Assembly: GCF_905171775.1 (NCBI RefSeq)
Contig: NC_053501.1
Span: 70,111,316 to 70,175,315, forward strand
DNA length: 64,000 nucleotides
Direction: 5' to 3'
From: Rana temporaria
Lineage: Eukaryota > Chordata > Amphibia > Anura > Ranidae
The position numbers were made by a program, and so were the translations under genes. The notes beneath the pieces are model-generated. The model was not told the origin of the DNA. It did not search any database and worked only from the letters and a program-made list of their open reading frames with translations. Positions 22,436-33,916 of the stretch are shown here, piece after piece (position 1 is the stretch's first letter; every line of letters starts with the position of its first letter).

Positions 22436-23750
22436 GAATTCCAAATATACTACGTCCCCAACCAACCCTCTGTCCAAGGTTTTACTTACCTCCTCATAAA
22501 AAGAAATCAGGTTTGTTTGACAACCTCTGTCTTTCATGAACCCATGCTGTCTGCTGCTTAAATCGTGTTTTTTTTTCCAGCACTCATCCATGTGGTCTTT
22601 TATTAAAAGCTCCAGTATCTTCCCAACTATAGAAGTTAAACTAACAGGTCTATAGTTACTTGGCAAAAGACTTTTAAATATAGGCACCACATTGGCTCTA
22701 CAGCAATCCAGTGGTACTATTCCCGTCATTAACGGGTCCCTAGAAATCAGAAACAATGGCTTTAAAATTACCGAGCTCAATTCTTTTAGGATCCGTGGGT
22801 GGATGCCATCAGGTCCAGGTGCTTTATCCACCTTTATTCTGTCTAAATATTTCTGGACCATATCACTTTTGAGCCATTGTGGATCATTTGTGACTGAGCT
22901 CCCCCATGCTCCTTTTGTATACACAGAGCTGAAGAAAGTATTTAATAAATTTGCCTCATCTTTGTCCCCAGTCACCCACTCTAGATTATTTTGTAAGGGG
23001 CCTACATGCTCAGATCTGACCTTTTTACTATTAATATATTTGAAGATTTTTGGGGGGTTCGTCCTACTATCTTTTGCAATCTGTCGTTCGTTTAGAATTT
23101 TTGCATCCTCGATTTCCTTTTTACATATTCCTTAATTTTTATATTTTTTAAAAGCGCCTATTTATTATTTATAGTTTTTTTAACTTTCGCCGTGAGCCAC
23201 ATAGGTTTTATTTTTAGCCTTTTAAACGTATTGCCCATGTTCCCATACAGTCTTTTTAAAGAATTCCCATTTCTGTTCTGTGTTCATCAATGCCAATATT
23301 CCCTCCCAGTCTAATGCCCCGTACACATGATCGGAAATTCTCACAGCAAAAGTCCAATGTGAGCTTTTGAACGGAAATTCTGACCATGTGTATGCTTCAT
23401 GGGACTTTTGCTGTCTGAATTTACACTGACAAAAGATAGTTCGTTTCTGTAGCAATTCCAACGTGCAAAATTCCGACGCATGCTCGGAAACATTTCGACG
23501 CATGCTCAGAAGCATTGAACTTCATTTTCTCGGCTGGTCTAGTGTTGTACGTCACCGCAAACTTTTGTGTGACCGTGTGTATGCAAGCCAAGCTTAGGCG
23601 GAATTCCGTCCAAGAAAAAAAAAATCATCCAAGGTTTTTCCGAGGGAAAATCCGATCGTGTGTACGCGGCATAAGTTTTGGAGAGCAGCCCTCATCCTTG
23701 GAAAATTTGCTCTCTTAAAGTTAAGTGTTTTTATATTTCCCGTTAAAATG
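22436..23750 (-). pseudogene. LINE reverse-transcriptase remnant (jockey/CR1-like)
   Basis: Read on the minus strand, this encodes part of a non-LTR retrotransposon ORF2: the region between the endonuclease and reverse transcriptase, then the start of the RT domain. Visible motifs in order are RANFPRMRAAL (about 23745-23690), WEGILALMNTEQKWEFF (about 23310-23250), SKKVRSEHVGPLQNN (about 23030-22985), KAPGPDGIHPRILKEL, NYRPVSLTSIVGKILE, QHGFMKDRGCQTNL and DVVYLEF. The last is the RT motif A strand, after which the gene stops: the YADD region is missing. Stops and frameshifts occur between 22975 and 23230, and a MITE (23312-23673) sits inside. The longest open piece is 190 residues (22403-22975). 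It is certainly inactive. Clade assignment is from motif resemblance only. Confidence 0.8.
23312..23673. mobile_element. GTACACACG-group MITE inside the LINE remnant
   Basis: The ends TAATGCCCCGTACACATGAT and ATCGTGTGTACGCGGCATA are complementary. It interrupts the coding line between the ALQN and LDWEG segments of the LINE, so it is younger than the LINE. Central core CGACGCATGCTCAGAAGCAT. Sister of 62139-62450. Confidence 0.8.
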
Positions 23751-23929
23751 TTTTACTATGATACAGCTGACACTGCCTTAATGACAACTTATCCTAAATA
23801 CCTCTTTATTCAATCAAAGTTTTACAATTCGACAACCAGCATATTATTGCACAGAATGTTATTATGATTTGCTAAAGACCAACTATAATATGAAAATTTG
23901 TATATACAGTATAACATAGGAGACCACCA

Positions 23930-25565
23930 AAATAATAAAAATAAATGCGCATCCACTAATGAACAAATTACATGTTCAAATAAAAAATATTGAAATGATG
24001 AAATTAACTTATTAAATTAATAAAATAATGCCCTAAAGACTAGAAAGTACATATAAATAATCACACAATACAGTAGATGAGTGCAAACAATAAAACTTTC
24101 AAAACAGCTGTGGCTCTAACCATAGCTGGTTAGAGCCACGGATGGCTGTTTTGAAAGTTTTATTGTCTTCCTAGATGTAAGTGTTGCTATTTTTTTCAAT
24201 AAATTTTTCTGGAATACTACACCATAAAGTTATTTTCTTTCATCCTCTGCTAACGATTATCTGGGAAAGTGTGATTTTTTTTCTCTCTTTAGATATCCTG
24301 CTGCACTAGAAGAGGTTCTTTCCCCTAAGAGGAATCGGAGGAGGAGACTATTCCTGTTGGCAGGCTTTTGCACAGGCGTGTTTGATCTCTATAACACAAG
24401 ATCCTACGTACGGATCTGGTAAGCAGCCCTGACTTTATCACTTTTTGACACAAGAGCACTGGAAGAACACACTGGGGTAGATTCAGGTAGGGGCGCGCAA
24501 TGATACGGCGGCGCAGCATATCGTATTTACGCTACGCCGCCGTAACTTACAGGAGCAAGTGCTGTATTCACAAAGCACTTGCTCCGTAAGTTGCGGCGGC
24601 GTAGCGTAAATGGGGCCGGCGTAAGCACGCATAATTCAAATGTGGAAGGGGGGGGCGTGTTTTATGTAAATATATGATGATCTGACGTGATTGACGTTTT
24701 GTACGGATGGCGCATGAGCCGTCCGTGTACATATCCCAGTGTGCATTGCTTCCAAGTACGGCGCAACAACGTATTGGTTTAGACGTGAACGTAAATTACG
24801 TCCAGCCCTATTTGCGAACGACTTACGCAAACGATGTAAAAAATTAAAATTTCCAAGCGGGAACGACGTCCATACTTAACACTGGCTGCGCCTCCTAATA
24901 TCAGGAGCAACGTTACGACGAAAACGACTTACGCAAACAACGTAAAAAACTACCGCCGGGCGCACGTACATTTGTGAATCGGCGTAAGTAGGTAATTTGC
25001 ATACTCTACGCTGAAAACTACGGGAACGCCACCTAGCGGCCAGCGTGACAATGCACCCTAAGATACGACGGCATAAGAGACTTATGCCAGTCGTATCTTA
25101 GGCTAATGTCGGCGTATCTAGCTTTCTGAATACAGAAAGTAGATACGCCGGCGCAGATTTGAATTTACGTGGCGTATCTATGGATACGCCGGCGTAAGTT
25201 CTCTCTGAATCTACCCCACTGTTTCACATTGTTTCTTTTTTATCCTTTTGGAATTTATTTGGACGTTATACCTATTTGATCTCATATGTACCTACAATAT
25301 ATTATGCTTTTGATTATCACTATATTTTTTTACTTTGCACTCATCTATTGTGTGATTATTTATATGCACTTTCTAGGCTTCAGGGCATTATTTTATTAAT
25401 TTATTAAGTTAATATTTATTTTTTATTTGAACATGTCATTTGTTCATTAGTGGATGCACACTTTTTTATTATTTTACTTGTTTAGCTGAGTGTTCAGGCT
25501 ATTTAAGCTGCAGCACCCTGTCCAATATACACCTGTCTTAGGTTGGCACAGATATTTATTTTATA
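23930..25565 (+). mobile_element. Palindromic retroposon with 15-bp duplication, split by a MITE
   Basis: CATAGGAGACCACCA (23915-23929) recurs with one mismatch at 25566-25580. Outer arms (23930-24089 and about 25330-25480) are inverted copies. A second hairpin, GTGGCTCTAACCA/TGGTTAGAGCCAC, lies at 24108-24141. MITE A5 occupies 24474-25217. The sequence CAATAAATTTTTCTGGAAT (about 24197) recalls the A/T-rich tails of the other copies. A hammerhead-like core is not convincing here. Confidence 0.6.
24474..25217. mobile_element. GGGCCAGATTCAC-type MITE, copy A5 (TSD ACT)
   Basis: ACT at 24471-24473 and 25218-25220 flanks GGGGTAGATTCAG and CTGAATCTACCCC, a subfamily with GTAG in place of CCAG. 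Core GACTTACGCAAACGATGT and ACCTAGCGGCCAG are present. Ends close with TACGCCGGCGTA blocks. Confidence 0.85.
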
Positions 25566-25687
25566 CATAAGAGACCACCAGTCCCCCTAAAAAGCATCCA
25601 TCCCCAGACCCCCCTCTCCACTATTCATCCATCAGCAATCTCTAATATATAGAACCCTTTATATATATATTATTCAATAGCACCTTA

Positions 25688-26377
25688 GGGCCTGATCCAC
25701 AAAAACCCGGCGGAACGTAATTTTTCCTATTTAAGTTACACCGCCACAAAATCTCTACCTAAGTGCCCGATCCACAAAGCACTTACCTAGAAATTTTGAG
25801 CGGTGTAACTTAAATCCGTCCGGCGCAAGGCGTTCCTAATTTAATGGGGCGAGTCCCATTTAAATTAGGCGCGCTCCCGCGCCGGACGTACTGCGCATGC
25901 TCCCGACGTCATTTTCCCGACGTGCTTTGCGCGGTTTTACGTTGCGCCGGGTTTTGAGAATCGCGACGGGCGTAAAAAAAAAAAACGAGTTGCGGCGGAA
26001 AAAAAAAAAAAAAAATGACAGCGACGCGGGGTAGAAGGGTCTACTTTTACAAGGTGTAAACAGTTTAGGCCTTGTAAAAGCAGCCCTAATTTTGCGACAG
26101 CAAACTAATACTTACGGAGAAAAAACGAAGCGTAAAAGCTTTGTGGATCTCCGTAAGTGCTAATTTGCATACCCAAAGCGGCATTTCGACGAGAAATGCC
26201 CCCAGCGGCGGCTGCGGTACTGCATCCTAAGATCCGACAGTGTAAGTCCCTTACACATGTCGGATCTTCTGCCTATCTATGTGAAACTGATTCTGTGGAT
26301 CAGTTCCATAGATAGAAACAGGGATACGACGGCGTATCAGTAGATACGCCGGCGTATCCCTTTTGAGGATCAGGCCC
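25688..26377. mobile_element. GGGCCAGATTCAC-type MITE, copy A6 (TSD TTA)
   Basis: TTA at 25685-25687 and 26378-26380 flanks GGGCCTGATCCACA and GAGGATCAGGCCC. The interior is diverged and includes two A tracts near 25978-26016, but the TAGATACGCCGGCGTATC end and the CGGACGTACTGCGCATGCTC block identify the family. Confidence 0.8.
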
Positions 26378-26380
26378 TTA

Positions 26381-26930
26381 ATGTGCAGCCTCTTTTAATT
26401 TCAATAAACATCTCTGCGCCCCCCCACCCCAAAGCACCTTGCCCCCATGTTTATGGGGACAATGGCCTCTTCTCATCAACCCTGGGTGGTGGTTGTGTGG
26501 GTCTGCGGGGTATATTGTATGGGGTATATTGTACCCCTGCCCATTCACCCCCAAAAAAGTAGCTGTGTAGTGTAAAAAAAAACAAGAGACAGTTTTGACA
26601 AGTCCTTTATGAAAAATCTTCCTCGGGTGTTCTCCCTCCAGTGTTCTCCTCCGGTGTTCTCCCTCCGGTCTTCTTCCTTTGGTCTTCTCCACCACTGCTG
26701 TCTTCTCTGCCACGGATCTCTTCCAACGCTGTCGCCCCTCATTGTGCCAGCTCCACTCTCTGGCAATTTTTATATAGCCATGGGACGTGGTCATCCAGTG
26801 ACGTCACCATGAGACCCTGGGCAAAAAATGCTTGACATGGCTTAACGTTGAAAAACGCTGAAACAAATGCCCAACTGCTCCTAAATGTGAATTTAGCAGC
26901 TGCAGTTTACATGAGGCCTTAGTATGATGT
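26381..26930 (-). repeat. Unclassified frog repeat with short CTTCTCC-type tandem
   Basis: Between A6 and 26930 a G/C-rich repeat-like sequence carries degenerate copies of GGTGTTCTCCCTCC (26635-26690). A 138-residue minus-strand reading frame spans it, rich in Arg, His and Gly with no domain I recognise. I regard it as repeat-derived. The last 90 bases resemble the end of a GCGTTT-type MITE (GAAAAACGCTGAAAC, then CATGAGGCCTTA). Confidence 0.35.
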
Positions 26931-26989
26931 CGTTTTGATGATACACATAGGGTAAAGAAATGTCACATCACAAATCCATAATTAGAAAT

Positions 26990-27384
26990 AATTTTGTACA
27001 TGTTTTTAATGTGGTATTAGTAAATGTGCATAGAAAAGTTACTTCCCCTGGAGTGGGACTTTAATAGGCCAAACACTGATATGTGTAAAAGATGTTTTAA
27101 TGAAAAATAGTATACATGATTACAAAAATATGTAAAAAAACATGCATCAAAACCAATTGTTTGTGTGTATGACAAATATACAAATAACGTACAAAACAGC
27201 ACATATAAAACAATAACTAGCAAGACTCTCCTAAAAATGTTGTTCCCTAATACCCGACGCGTTTCTGGTGTTTAGCCGTAATCAGGGGTCATAGATGGGG
27301 AGCAATGTCGTCACAGTTCTTTTTAGCTCAGAGTGGTCTCGTATGAAAAATCTCATGGGTATAAAATATGTGAAACTGGAGTTG
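26990..27384 (-). mobile_element. Hammerhead-like repeat, minus strand
   Basis: Downstream of the motif at 27253-27290 (minus) the sequence runs through a T-rich tail with TTAAAACATCTTTTACAC and CTATTAAAGTCCCACTCC, paralleling the tail of the 35999-36394 copy (CCATTAAAGTCCG). It probably once continued beyond 29018, being interrupted by the 27400-29003 insertion. Its own boundaries are unresolved. Confidence 0.45.
27253..27290 (-). ncRNA. Hammerhead-ribozyme-like motif (probably inactive)
   Basis: On the minus strand: ACCC, CTGATTA, a 13-nt stem-loop region, GAAA, CGCG, TC, GGGT. ACCC and GGGT pair perfectly as stem I, CGCG is self-complementary as in dimer-type stem III, and the G-TC junction matches a GUC cleavage triplet. 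Against activity, the base equivalent to catalytic G8 is T and stem II is poor. An inference from layout, not an alignment. Confidence 0.35.
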
Positions 27385-27869
27385 CATCTGAGTGTTAGTT
27401 TGGAAAGAAAAAAAGGTAGCGCTAAACATTGATGTGAACAAATATAAAACAACCGTGAATTATAGTGATCAATTGAAACATAACAGTCATCATAGAGTCA
27501 TGTGTCTTCGCAAGAAAAAATATACATAAAATCTTCAGCAAGTCCATATATAAAAAGTGATTGAAAAGTTGGATCACAGGTGTGACCAATTTGTTAAAGA
27601 GGAATACTCCTTCACCAGTGAAGAGATGAATCTTCAAGATGTATACTCAGATGAATCACCAGTAAGAAGTGACAACCAGATAGCAAATAAAACTCCACCA
27701 ACAAAGCATGTATATCTGCTTACCAGATTCCAGTGGTCCCTTGATTATAGGGGACCCCAGGTAGCATGAAAGTATAAGGGATTGCGAAGCCTCAAGCTGG
27801 ATGCACACAGTATACTGGAAATCATCACCTTGTTCCTTTAATCCAAATCATTGGCACTAATATTTCAGT

Positions 27870-27908
27870 GCCCCTTGATGAAGCGATCTCTCGCAAAACT
27901 AGTAGGGC
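27870..27908 (+). ncRNA. Hammerhead-ribozyme-like motif in the palindrome centre
   Basis: GCCC (27870-27873) can pair with GGGC (27905-27908) as stem I. Between them are CTTGATGA, then a perfect GCGA/TCGC stem with TCTC loop, AAAA where GAAA is expected, self-complementary CTAG and TA. Two core deviations (extra T, G to A) make activity unlikely, but the architecture is well preserved. Confidence 0.35.
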
Positions 27909-28211
27909 GGAACGTGCAGTACATCGGCATCACCCCCCTGGACTGCTTGGTTTCCCTGTTTGGACTGGTTCGTCTGTATGTATCCGGCTGGGACATCAGA
28001 TCTAAGGCTCTCTAATCACTGCAAAATTGTGAGTGTTTAGCATGCACAATTTTTTATAATAAAGTTTTAAAGGTTTTTTTACACGATCGAGGCCCCCTCT
28101 TCTTCTTTTTTTCATATCTATGAAATATGAGTGCCAATGATTTGGATTAAAGGAACGAGGTGATGATTTCCAGTAGACTGTGTGCATCCAGCTTGAGGCT
28201 TCGCAATCCCT

Positions 28212-28488
28212 AAGGCCCCGTACACACGTCCGAGAAACTCGACGGGCAAAACACATCGTTTTGCTCGTCGAGTTCCTTGTGAAGCCGCCAAGGATCTCGG
28301 CGAGCCAAGTTTCCTCATTGACTAACGAGGAAATAGAGAACATGTTCTCTATTTGGCCCGACGAGATCCTCGTCGGTTTCCTCGGCCAAAAGTGTACACA
28401 TGATTTCACGTTTCTTGGCAGAATACGGCTCCGATCGAGTTTCTGGCTGAATTCTGCCGAGAAACTCGGCCGTGTGTACGGGGCCTTA
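28212..28488. mobile_element. GTACACACG-group MITE, GAGTTCCTCG subfamily
   Basis: The ends AAGGCCCCGTACACACGTCC and GGCCGTGTGTACGGGGCCTT are complementary. Comparing the two arms of the surrounding palindrome shows the empty site directly: the uninterrupted arm lacks it. The central GAGAACATGTTCTC palindrome is shared with 63419-63693. Confidence 0.85.
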
Positions 28489-29018
28489 TACTTTCATGCT
28501 ACCAGGGGTCCCCTATAATCAAGGGACCACCAGGATCTGGTAAGCAGATATACATGCTTTGTTGGTGGAGGATTTTTTGCTATCTGGTTGTCACTTCTTA
28601 CTGGCGATTCATCTGAGTATACATCTTGAAGATTCATCTCTTCACTGGTGAAGGAGTATTCCTCTTTAACAAATTGGTCACACCTGTGATCCAACTTTTC
28701 AATCACTTTTTATATATAGACTCTTGCAGAAGATTTTATGTATATTTTTTTCTTGCAAAGACACATGACTCTATGATGACTGTTATGTTTCAATTGATCA
28801 CTATAATTCACGGTTGTTTTATATTTGTTCACATCAATGTTTAGCGCTACCTTTTTTTCTTTCCAAATTTTCATCACTGTTTAATGTTACACAGTAAGGT
28901 GCAGCTTTACTTTCTGCTTTATCAGCAATCATTATTTTTGTACCCATTTGATTCATGGGTCTGTTTATTGGTCTATTAGCGCAGTTTTTTCTACCTTTTT
29001 TCACATCTGAGTGTTAGT

Positions 29019-30249
29019 CCAACCCCGCCCGATAAGGATCAAATCAACTACTGTAGTCGAGATAGTGAGCAGCATTGTCCAAGCCCTATGGCGTGGTATA
29101 AGACAATGTGAACTCAGCGCATAAGAGTCTAGCAATGACGGGACCCTTAATAAGGTAATCACTGCTCTATTACGAGCCCAGGAAGAAATCCTTTAGTGCC
29201 TGCTATAGTTACACTTAGCCCGCCGTATCTCCATATGCGGATACATCTGTACAGATGGTGTTTTCCCTCATAAGATGTTGGTTTATAGAATCATTGGAAA
29301 CTAATCAATAATTTTTTGGATGTTTTTTTGACATTTATGTTAATTATGTAAATAGAAAGGAGTTGTGATTTATTGACTATTCACATGAAGACTGAAGTTT
29401 GCATTCACAGCACCATGCATTATTGATTTCTGAAGTGCAGAGATTCATGTTGGAAGGTAGACATTTCGACACTTACAGGACATCTGGTTATGCGCAGACT
29501 CAAACAACCTATTTTCTGAATTAAAAACCCCTGCAAAATTATCATAGCTGATCCTGCTATCACTAACGATTGATATGCCATCATCTCCTTTAAAAACGAA
29601 GCAAACATGGATTAGCAATACTGGTTAATATATAGGGGAGAAAAGCAGGAAAACATGTAGCCTATATCAAATATACCAAGAGAATAAGGTAACCCCTGCC
29701 CATTATGAGCTTAGACTTTAGAAGAATAAAGTGTAGAAACATGATGTGTGGGACACAAGTGAGCACTATTAAAGTTGAATGTGTACATACTACCTCATAT
29801 AGGGGAGGACTAACCCATGAGAGTAGCTTGAGGGGTTGCAGATGGCAATGGCGACTCTACCCATGCTCCAGGGGGCCTCCCTGTCATAATAGGTTTTACA
29901 CCAGTCTTACTCAACTTGAGTGCCACCTTGGGTCATTGGGGGTGCCACAGAATCCTGGAAGAGAAAGGCTACCAGATGAAACCGATCTCCCGATCCTCAG
30001 CCAAATTTTAAATCAGCACTGGGACAGCTTGGTCGGACAGTGAATGCACTTAGAAAGGTGAAAGCCCCTCTCTCCTTGCCCTGCCCAACTGTGCTTTTGC
30101 ACACATGGTGGGGGCAGGCAGGCCACACTCTGAGCTGCCGGGTGAAAGCAGTGGGCTTGTATGTGAATCTGCAAGTCAGAGGGATGGCTGGGGCCCAGGC
30201 TGGGCCCCTCTGTGTTTCCTCTTTCACATAGAAGCCCACAGCTTGTGAA
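29019..30249. other. No recognised gene or family
   Basis: Mixed sequence. At 29860-29965 there are phrases such as GAGTGCCACCTTGGGTCATT that look repeat-derived, but I cannot assign them. No splice-bounded coding segment is evident. Confidence 0.35.
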
Positions 30250-31345
30250 AAGTAATCTACCCTGGTAATCTACCTCTGTAAGTGTGGAAACCGTGGGTTT
30301 CCCCATAGCGGAGCATGGGGGGATACTATCTGAGCAGGACACACAGCTTTAGACATTTGATCCCAGACTCTGACTGTGGTTTTCATGGATGTGGTCATAT
30401 CTGCATGGGCTTTCAGCCCTCTGTAGACAAGGTTACTCAATGTAGTATAAGAACCCAAAATAGTCACCTCCAGGGTGACCGCAGGGTTTGACTCAGTCTG
30501 TGCAAACCACCATCGTACGGTCACCAAGACCGCCGCCCAGTAGTACTGACGGAAACAGGGTAGGGAAAGTCCCCCCCTCATCACCGGCAGCTGAAGCTTA
30601 GATTTGGCTATTCTAGGGGAACCGCCCGCCCAGATGAAGCTGCTAATCACTCGATCCACTTTAACAAATAAAGGCATTAGGAATAGGAACTGGCGTGTTC
30701 CGGAAAACGTACAGGAATTTGGGGAGAAAGGTAATTTTTATGAGATTAACTCTACCTACTAGGGAAAGGGGCAGCGTTTTCCAGTGCTGACACTTGAGTG
30801 TCAGGTGCTGTAGGATTGGATATACATTGTCTACCAGATAGGAGGAGGGATTAGCCTGTATCTCAATACCCAGGTATCGAAACCTAGGAACCCACGACAG
30901 CTGGGACCCAGTGCGAGCAGGGGGCTGGGGAGAAGGGGATAAAGAGAAGAGAAGGGATTTCGACCAGTTAATCTTGATGCCCGAGAACACCCCAAAGCGG
31001 TCTATCAATGCCAGAGCCGCGTCAAGGGACTCCAGGGCATCAGGCAGGTACAACAGGGCGTCATCTGCATACAAATAGGTCCTACTCGAATGCCAGGTAT
31101 CAATGGGGATGCCCTAATCAGTAGAGCCAGAGGCTCCATGGCCAACGCAAAAAGGGCCGGAGACAATGGGGAACCCTGCCTAGTGCCTCGGCCGAGGGGA
31201 AAAGGTGAGGAGAGGATCCCGTTAGTCCGAACCCTGGCCACGGGATCTATACAGTAGCTGTATCCAGGAGACAAAATTCGGGCCAAATCCAAACTTGGTC
31301 AAAACTCGCCATAGGAAAGGCCACTCGACCGAGTCAAATATTACA
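30250..31345 (-). pseudogene. Tx1-type L1 LINE reverse-transcriptase fragment
   Basis: Minus-strand RT of a non-LTR retrotransposon. FDSVEW (31338-31321) is the motif A strand with the first catalytic Asp. [20 protein letters not shown] follows (about 31200). YADD (31071-31060) holds the two remaining catalytic Asp residues, then FGVFSGIKINWSKS and WVPRFRYLGIEI. A C-terminal stretch contains SSFIWAGGSPRIAKSKLQLP. A frameshift lies just before YADD (about 31075) and another near 30670. Both ends are truncated: nothing before motif A, and the 3' part ends at about 30250. The [15 protein letters not shown] pattern and Trp-rich linker fit Tx1/L1 elements of amphibians. Inactive. Confidence 0.85.
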
Positions 31346-31440
31346 ATTATTATTATATAGGATTAACGGTATATAGTGCCAACAGTTTGCGCAGCACTTA
31401 ACACTACAGAGGGAGACAGGATGGTTACAATACAATAAAA
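31346..31440. repeat. SINE-like or LINE-tail fragment
   Basis: Contains TATATAGTGCCAACAGTTTG and CGCAGCACTTAACA, a phrase I recognise as common in amphibian and fish repeats (GCGCCAACAGTTTGCGCAGC type). Family not certain. Confidence 0.45.
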
Positions 31441-32542
31441 TACAAGATGTTAAAGAAAAAATAATGTGATCAGATGTGGATCATGGGTAGACGGCGTGTG
31501 TCTCAGCTGTCTAAACAGACAGTTTAGACACCTGGGACACACGCTGTGTACCCACGATCCACATAGCGGTGACGGACCATCTTCTGCTTCCCCACAAGCT
31601 GTGTTTTTATGCCTGCTGTATCTTACACTGGATATGTAAGTGCAAGATTTTATGCAATTAAAAAGCAATATTACACTATCTTTGCCTTCTTTGGCTCTTT
31701 GTGGCGTAACCAATTTTACAGAAACTTCTGATGGGAGCTGGATGTATCCAATAAGGGATACATTTGTTTGAAGGAAATCAAGTCTTTATACCATTGCCGA
31801 TTGGATTGGGATCTGGTTTTATCTGAATACAGCAGATTGATGCTGATGTGATTCCTGAAGGGGTGCAGTTAAAGCAACGCGGATTACCCTCTATTATATG
31901 CCTAATGGTCACTTGGTGGTCAAGGATAGCTGGTGAGTGCATTATAATATCACTTCGGATGAAGCACAATTTATTTGAGAATTGAAGCACATTGCACTTT
32001 AGAAAGCACGGTGTTGGAGCATACACTGAGGAATCAACCATAAGGCTGTTATGGACTTTCTCATTATTATTTAATGATTATGCACTTTATTAATTCATTA
32101 GTGAATGATTATGCACTTTATTGATTGATTGATTGCTTACCATATATTAAGTATTTCTTGGTATTGTCTATTTGGGCCCTTCACTATACAATTTTTATAA
32201 AAAAACATAATACACATTTTTTGTGAAAGAACACAGATAAAAAAATATTTCAGGCCACTGAAAGGAAAAAAATGAGGATCATTATGTTGACATTGTGCAT
32301 AATTATATAATAAGTCAAGCCCTCCCCTTAAGGCCAGTTGTAAAGTTATTTACAACTGGCCTGAACTGGAACAAGATAAAAGCATAGGTGGTGCATTTGG
32401 AAAAGTCCAAGTGAAGGGAGGAACCAGACTCTCGCAGAGATCCCCCCCTTAGATTGAATAACACTAGGTCCATCCCATGGTATGGCCGGCAGCCACCAAC
32501 CAAGGAGCAAGCAGAACTGCATCCCACACGTGCTCAGAGACC
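31441..32542. other. Unassigned, with two hairpins
   Basis: A fold-back at about 31469-31572 pairs GATGTGGATC and GATCCACAT regions around TGTCTAAACAGACAGTTTAGAC. Another, GGCCAGTTGTAAA/TTTACAACTGGCC, lies at 32332-32362. Otherwise no recognised feature. Confidence 0.4.
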
Positions 32543-32550
32543 CTTTACAT

Positions 32551-33059
32551 TAAGGTGACCAGATTTTTCAAATGAAATCCGGGGACATATTTTTTCTTTA
32601 CTAGTAATGGCAACAATCAGCGACTCTCTGCCCATCGCCACCCGCCTCACAGCCTCTCAAGTCTTACTCTTTGGGCCCCGGTTACTACTGGATGGGGGAG
32701 CGGAGGAAGATCACTCCGCCAAGGAAGGCAAGGAGATAGGCGGGTGGCTGGCCAGGATTTGAGCCAAGACAGAAGAACATGCGAGTGAAGCTGAATGGGC
32801 TTGCGCGACCAGTACATGATCATCAGAAAGGGGCACAGATAATGGGAAAAATACAACCCCCCTATGCTAGTAGGCACGGCAGAGCGGGAGTGTGTAACTC
32901 TAATTTTTTTTATTTTAATTCTACACTGATTGTCTTTGAAATTGCCCCTGCCCCCTATTAAATCCAATCTGGGGACAAAACCAGGGACAGACTTGGTCCG
33001 GGGACAGTGTCCTCAATCAGGGGACTGTCCCCTGAAACTGGGGATGTCTGGTCACCCTA
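32551..33059. mobile_element. hAT-type MITE (TSD CTTTACAT)
   Basis: The 8-bp duplication CTTTACAT (32543-32550, 33060-33067) flanks TAAGGTGACCAGA and TCTGGTCACCCTA. Subterminal CCGGGGACA/TGTCCCC repeats cluster at both ends. 509 bp, no transposase. Confidence 0.85.
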
Positions 33060-33067
33060 CTTTACAT

Positions 33068-33916
33068 GCTAACCTATGCTTTATCCATGGCATAATATGC
33101 ATCTTTACACTGTGACAGAATTGCAATATTTTCAAAAATCACATTATAATCCATTATTGTTAACAATCATGCTGTGTAACCAGTCTGGATATACAATGAC
33201 TAGGATGATCAATGCACTTCCAAGCTGACTATATTCTATTGATTCGATAAATTCTATTGTCTCTCTGCACTAGTGCCAAAACCTTTAGATGAATCAGATG
33301 ACATATCTCTGTGTATGGCAGTATCTGTTACAGATCTGGGTGGATAAGTCATTACATTTATGCACAACCTTAGTCTATAAGAGTAACATATCGTGGGCCG
33401 TGCCCACAAGCAGAATTTGATACAGACAGAATTAAGGATCTAATATTCAAGGTTGGCCAACTGGTCAACCACATTGCTATGTATTTTGGCAGCTAAAAGA
33501 AAGGGTTAAAATGACTGTTTTGCTTGAAAAATTATCTGCGATCCGGAATGCAGAAATGTTTCCCATCACTGATTACTTCAAGAGGTTTCTCTTCCACTCC
33601 CCACTCCAGCACTCCCCGGAGCACAGGAAATGATTATATACTGTAAAAGTACAAATGCAGCTTTTAAGATGATGCAAAACTCTATAAAAAGCTTCCTCAC
33701 CATTTGCCTGCAAAAAGCCTGAATGCAAGTAATGGCAAGAGATGCATATCTGAGCACCATCTAACGCAGAATTCACAGGACCCGTGTCCTGGTCAGTGCA
33801 AACCAATATTTCAATAAGAATTATTTTCTTGATAGAAAAATTGCATGATGCACTATTTTGTATCAAGAGTTACATAATGCCTTGTGTTCATTGTCTACTC
33901 CAGCAATACTTCCCCT
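33068..33916. other. No recognised feature
   Basis: Neutral-looking sequence, possibly single-copy. No extended coding or repeat structure. Confidence 0.4.

Larger units (their letters stand above)
27400..29003 (+). mobile_element. Long palindromic retroposon with 15-bp duplication and hammerhead-like centre
   Basis: A perfect 15-bp duplication CATCTGAGTGTTAGT lies at 27385-27399 and 29004-29018. Arms of more than 400 bp (27400-27850 and 28118-28868) are inverted copies of each other, down to matching GGTAGCGCTAAACATTGATG and its complement. The non-palindromic middle has a hammerhead-like motif (27870-27908), AATAAAG (about 28058), and TACACGATCGAGGC, the latter shared with the 11682 repeat. 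A MITE (28212-28488) lies in the right arm. Left and right termini are AAAGAAAAAAAGGTAGCGC and TAGCGC followed by a T-rich run. The small reading frames in the arms are mirror images and not genes. Confidence 0.7.

Noticed and set aside
26378..26794. 138-residue minus-strand frame
   Set aside because: Begins inside a repeat, has no domain and runs into the edge of MITE A6. Treated as repeat-derived, though weakly resolved.
30270..31292. Intact LINE ORF2
   Set aside because: At least two frameshifts and truncation at both ends; YADD is out of frame with the preceding motif.
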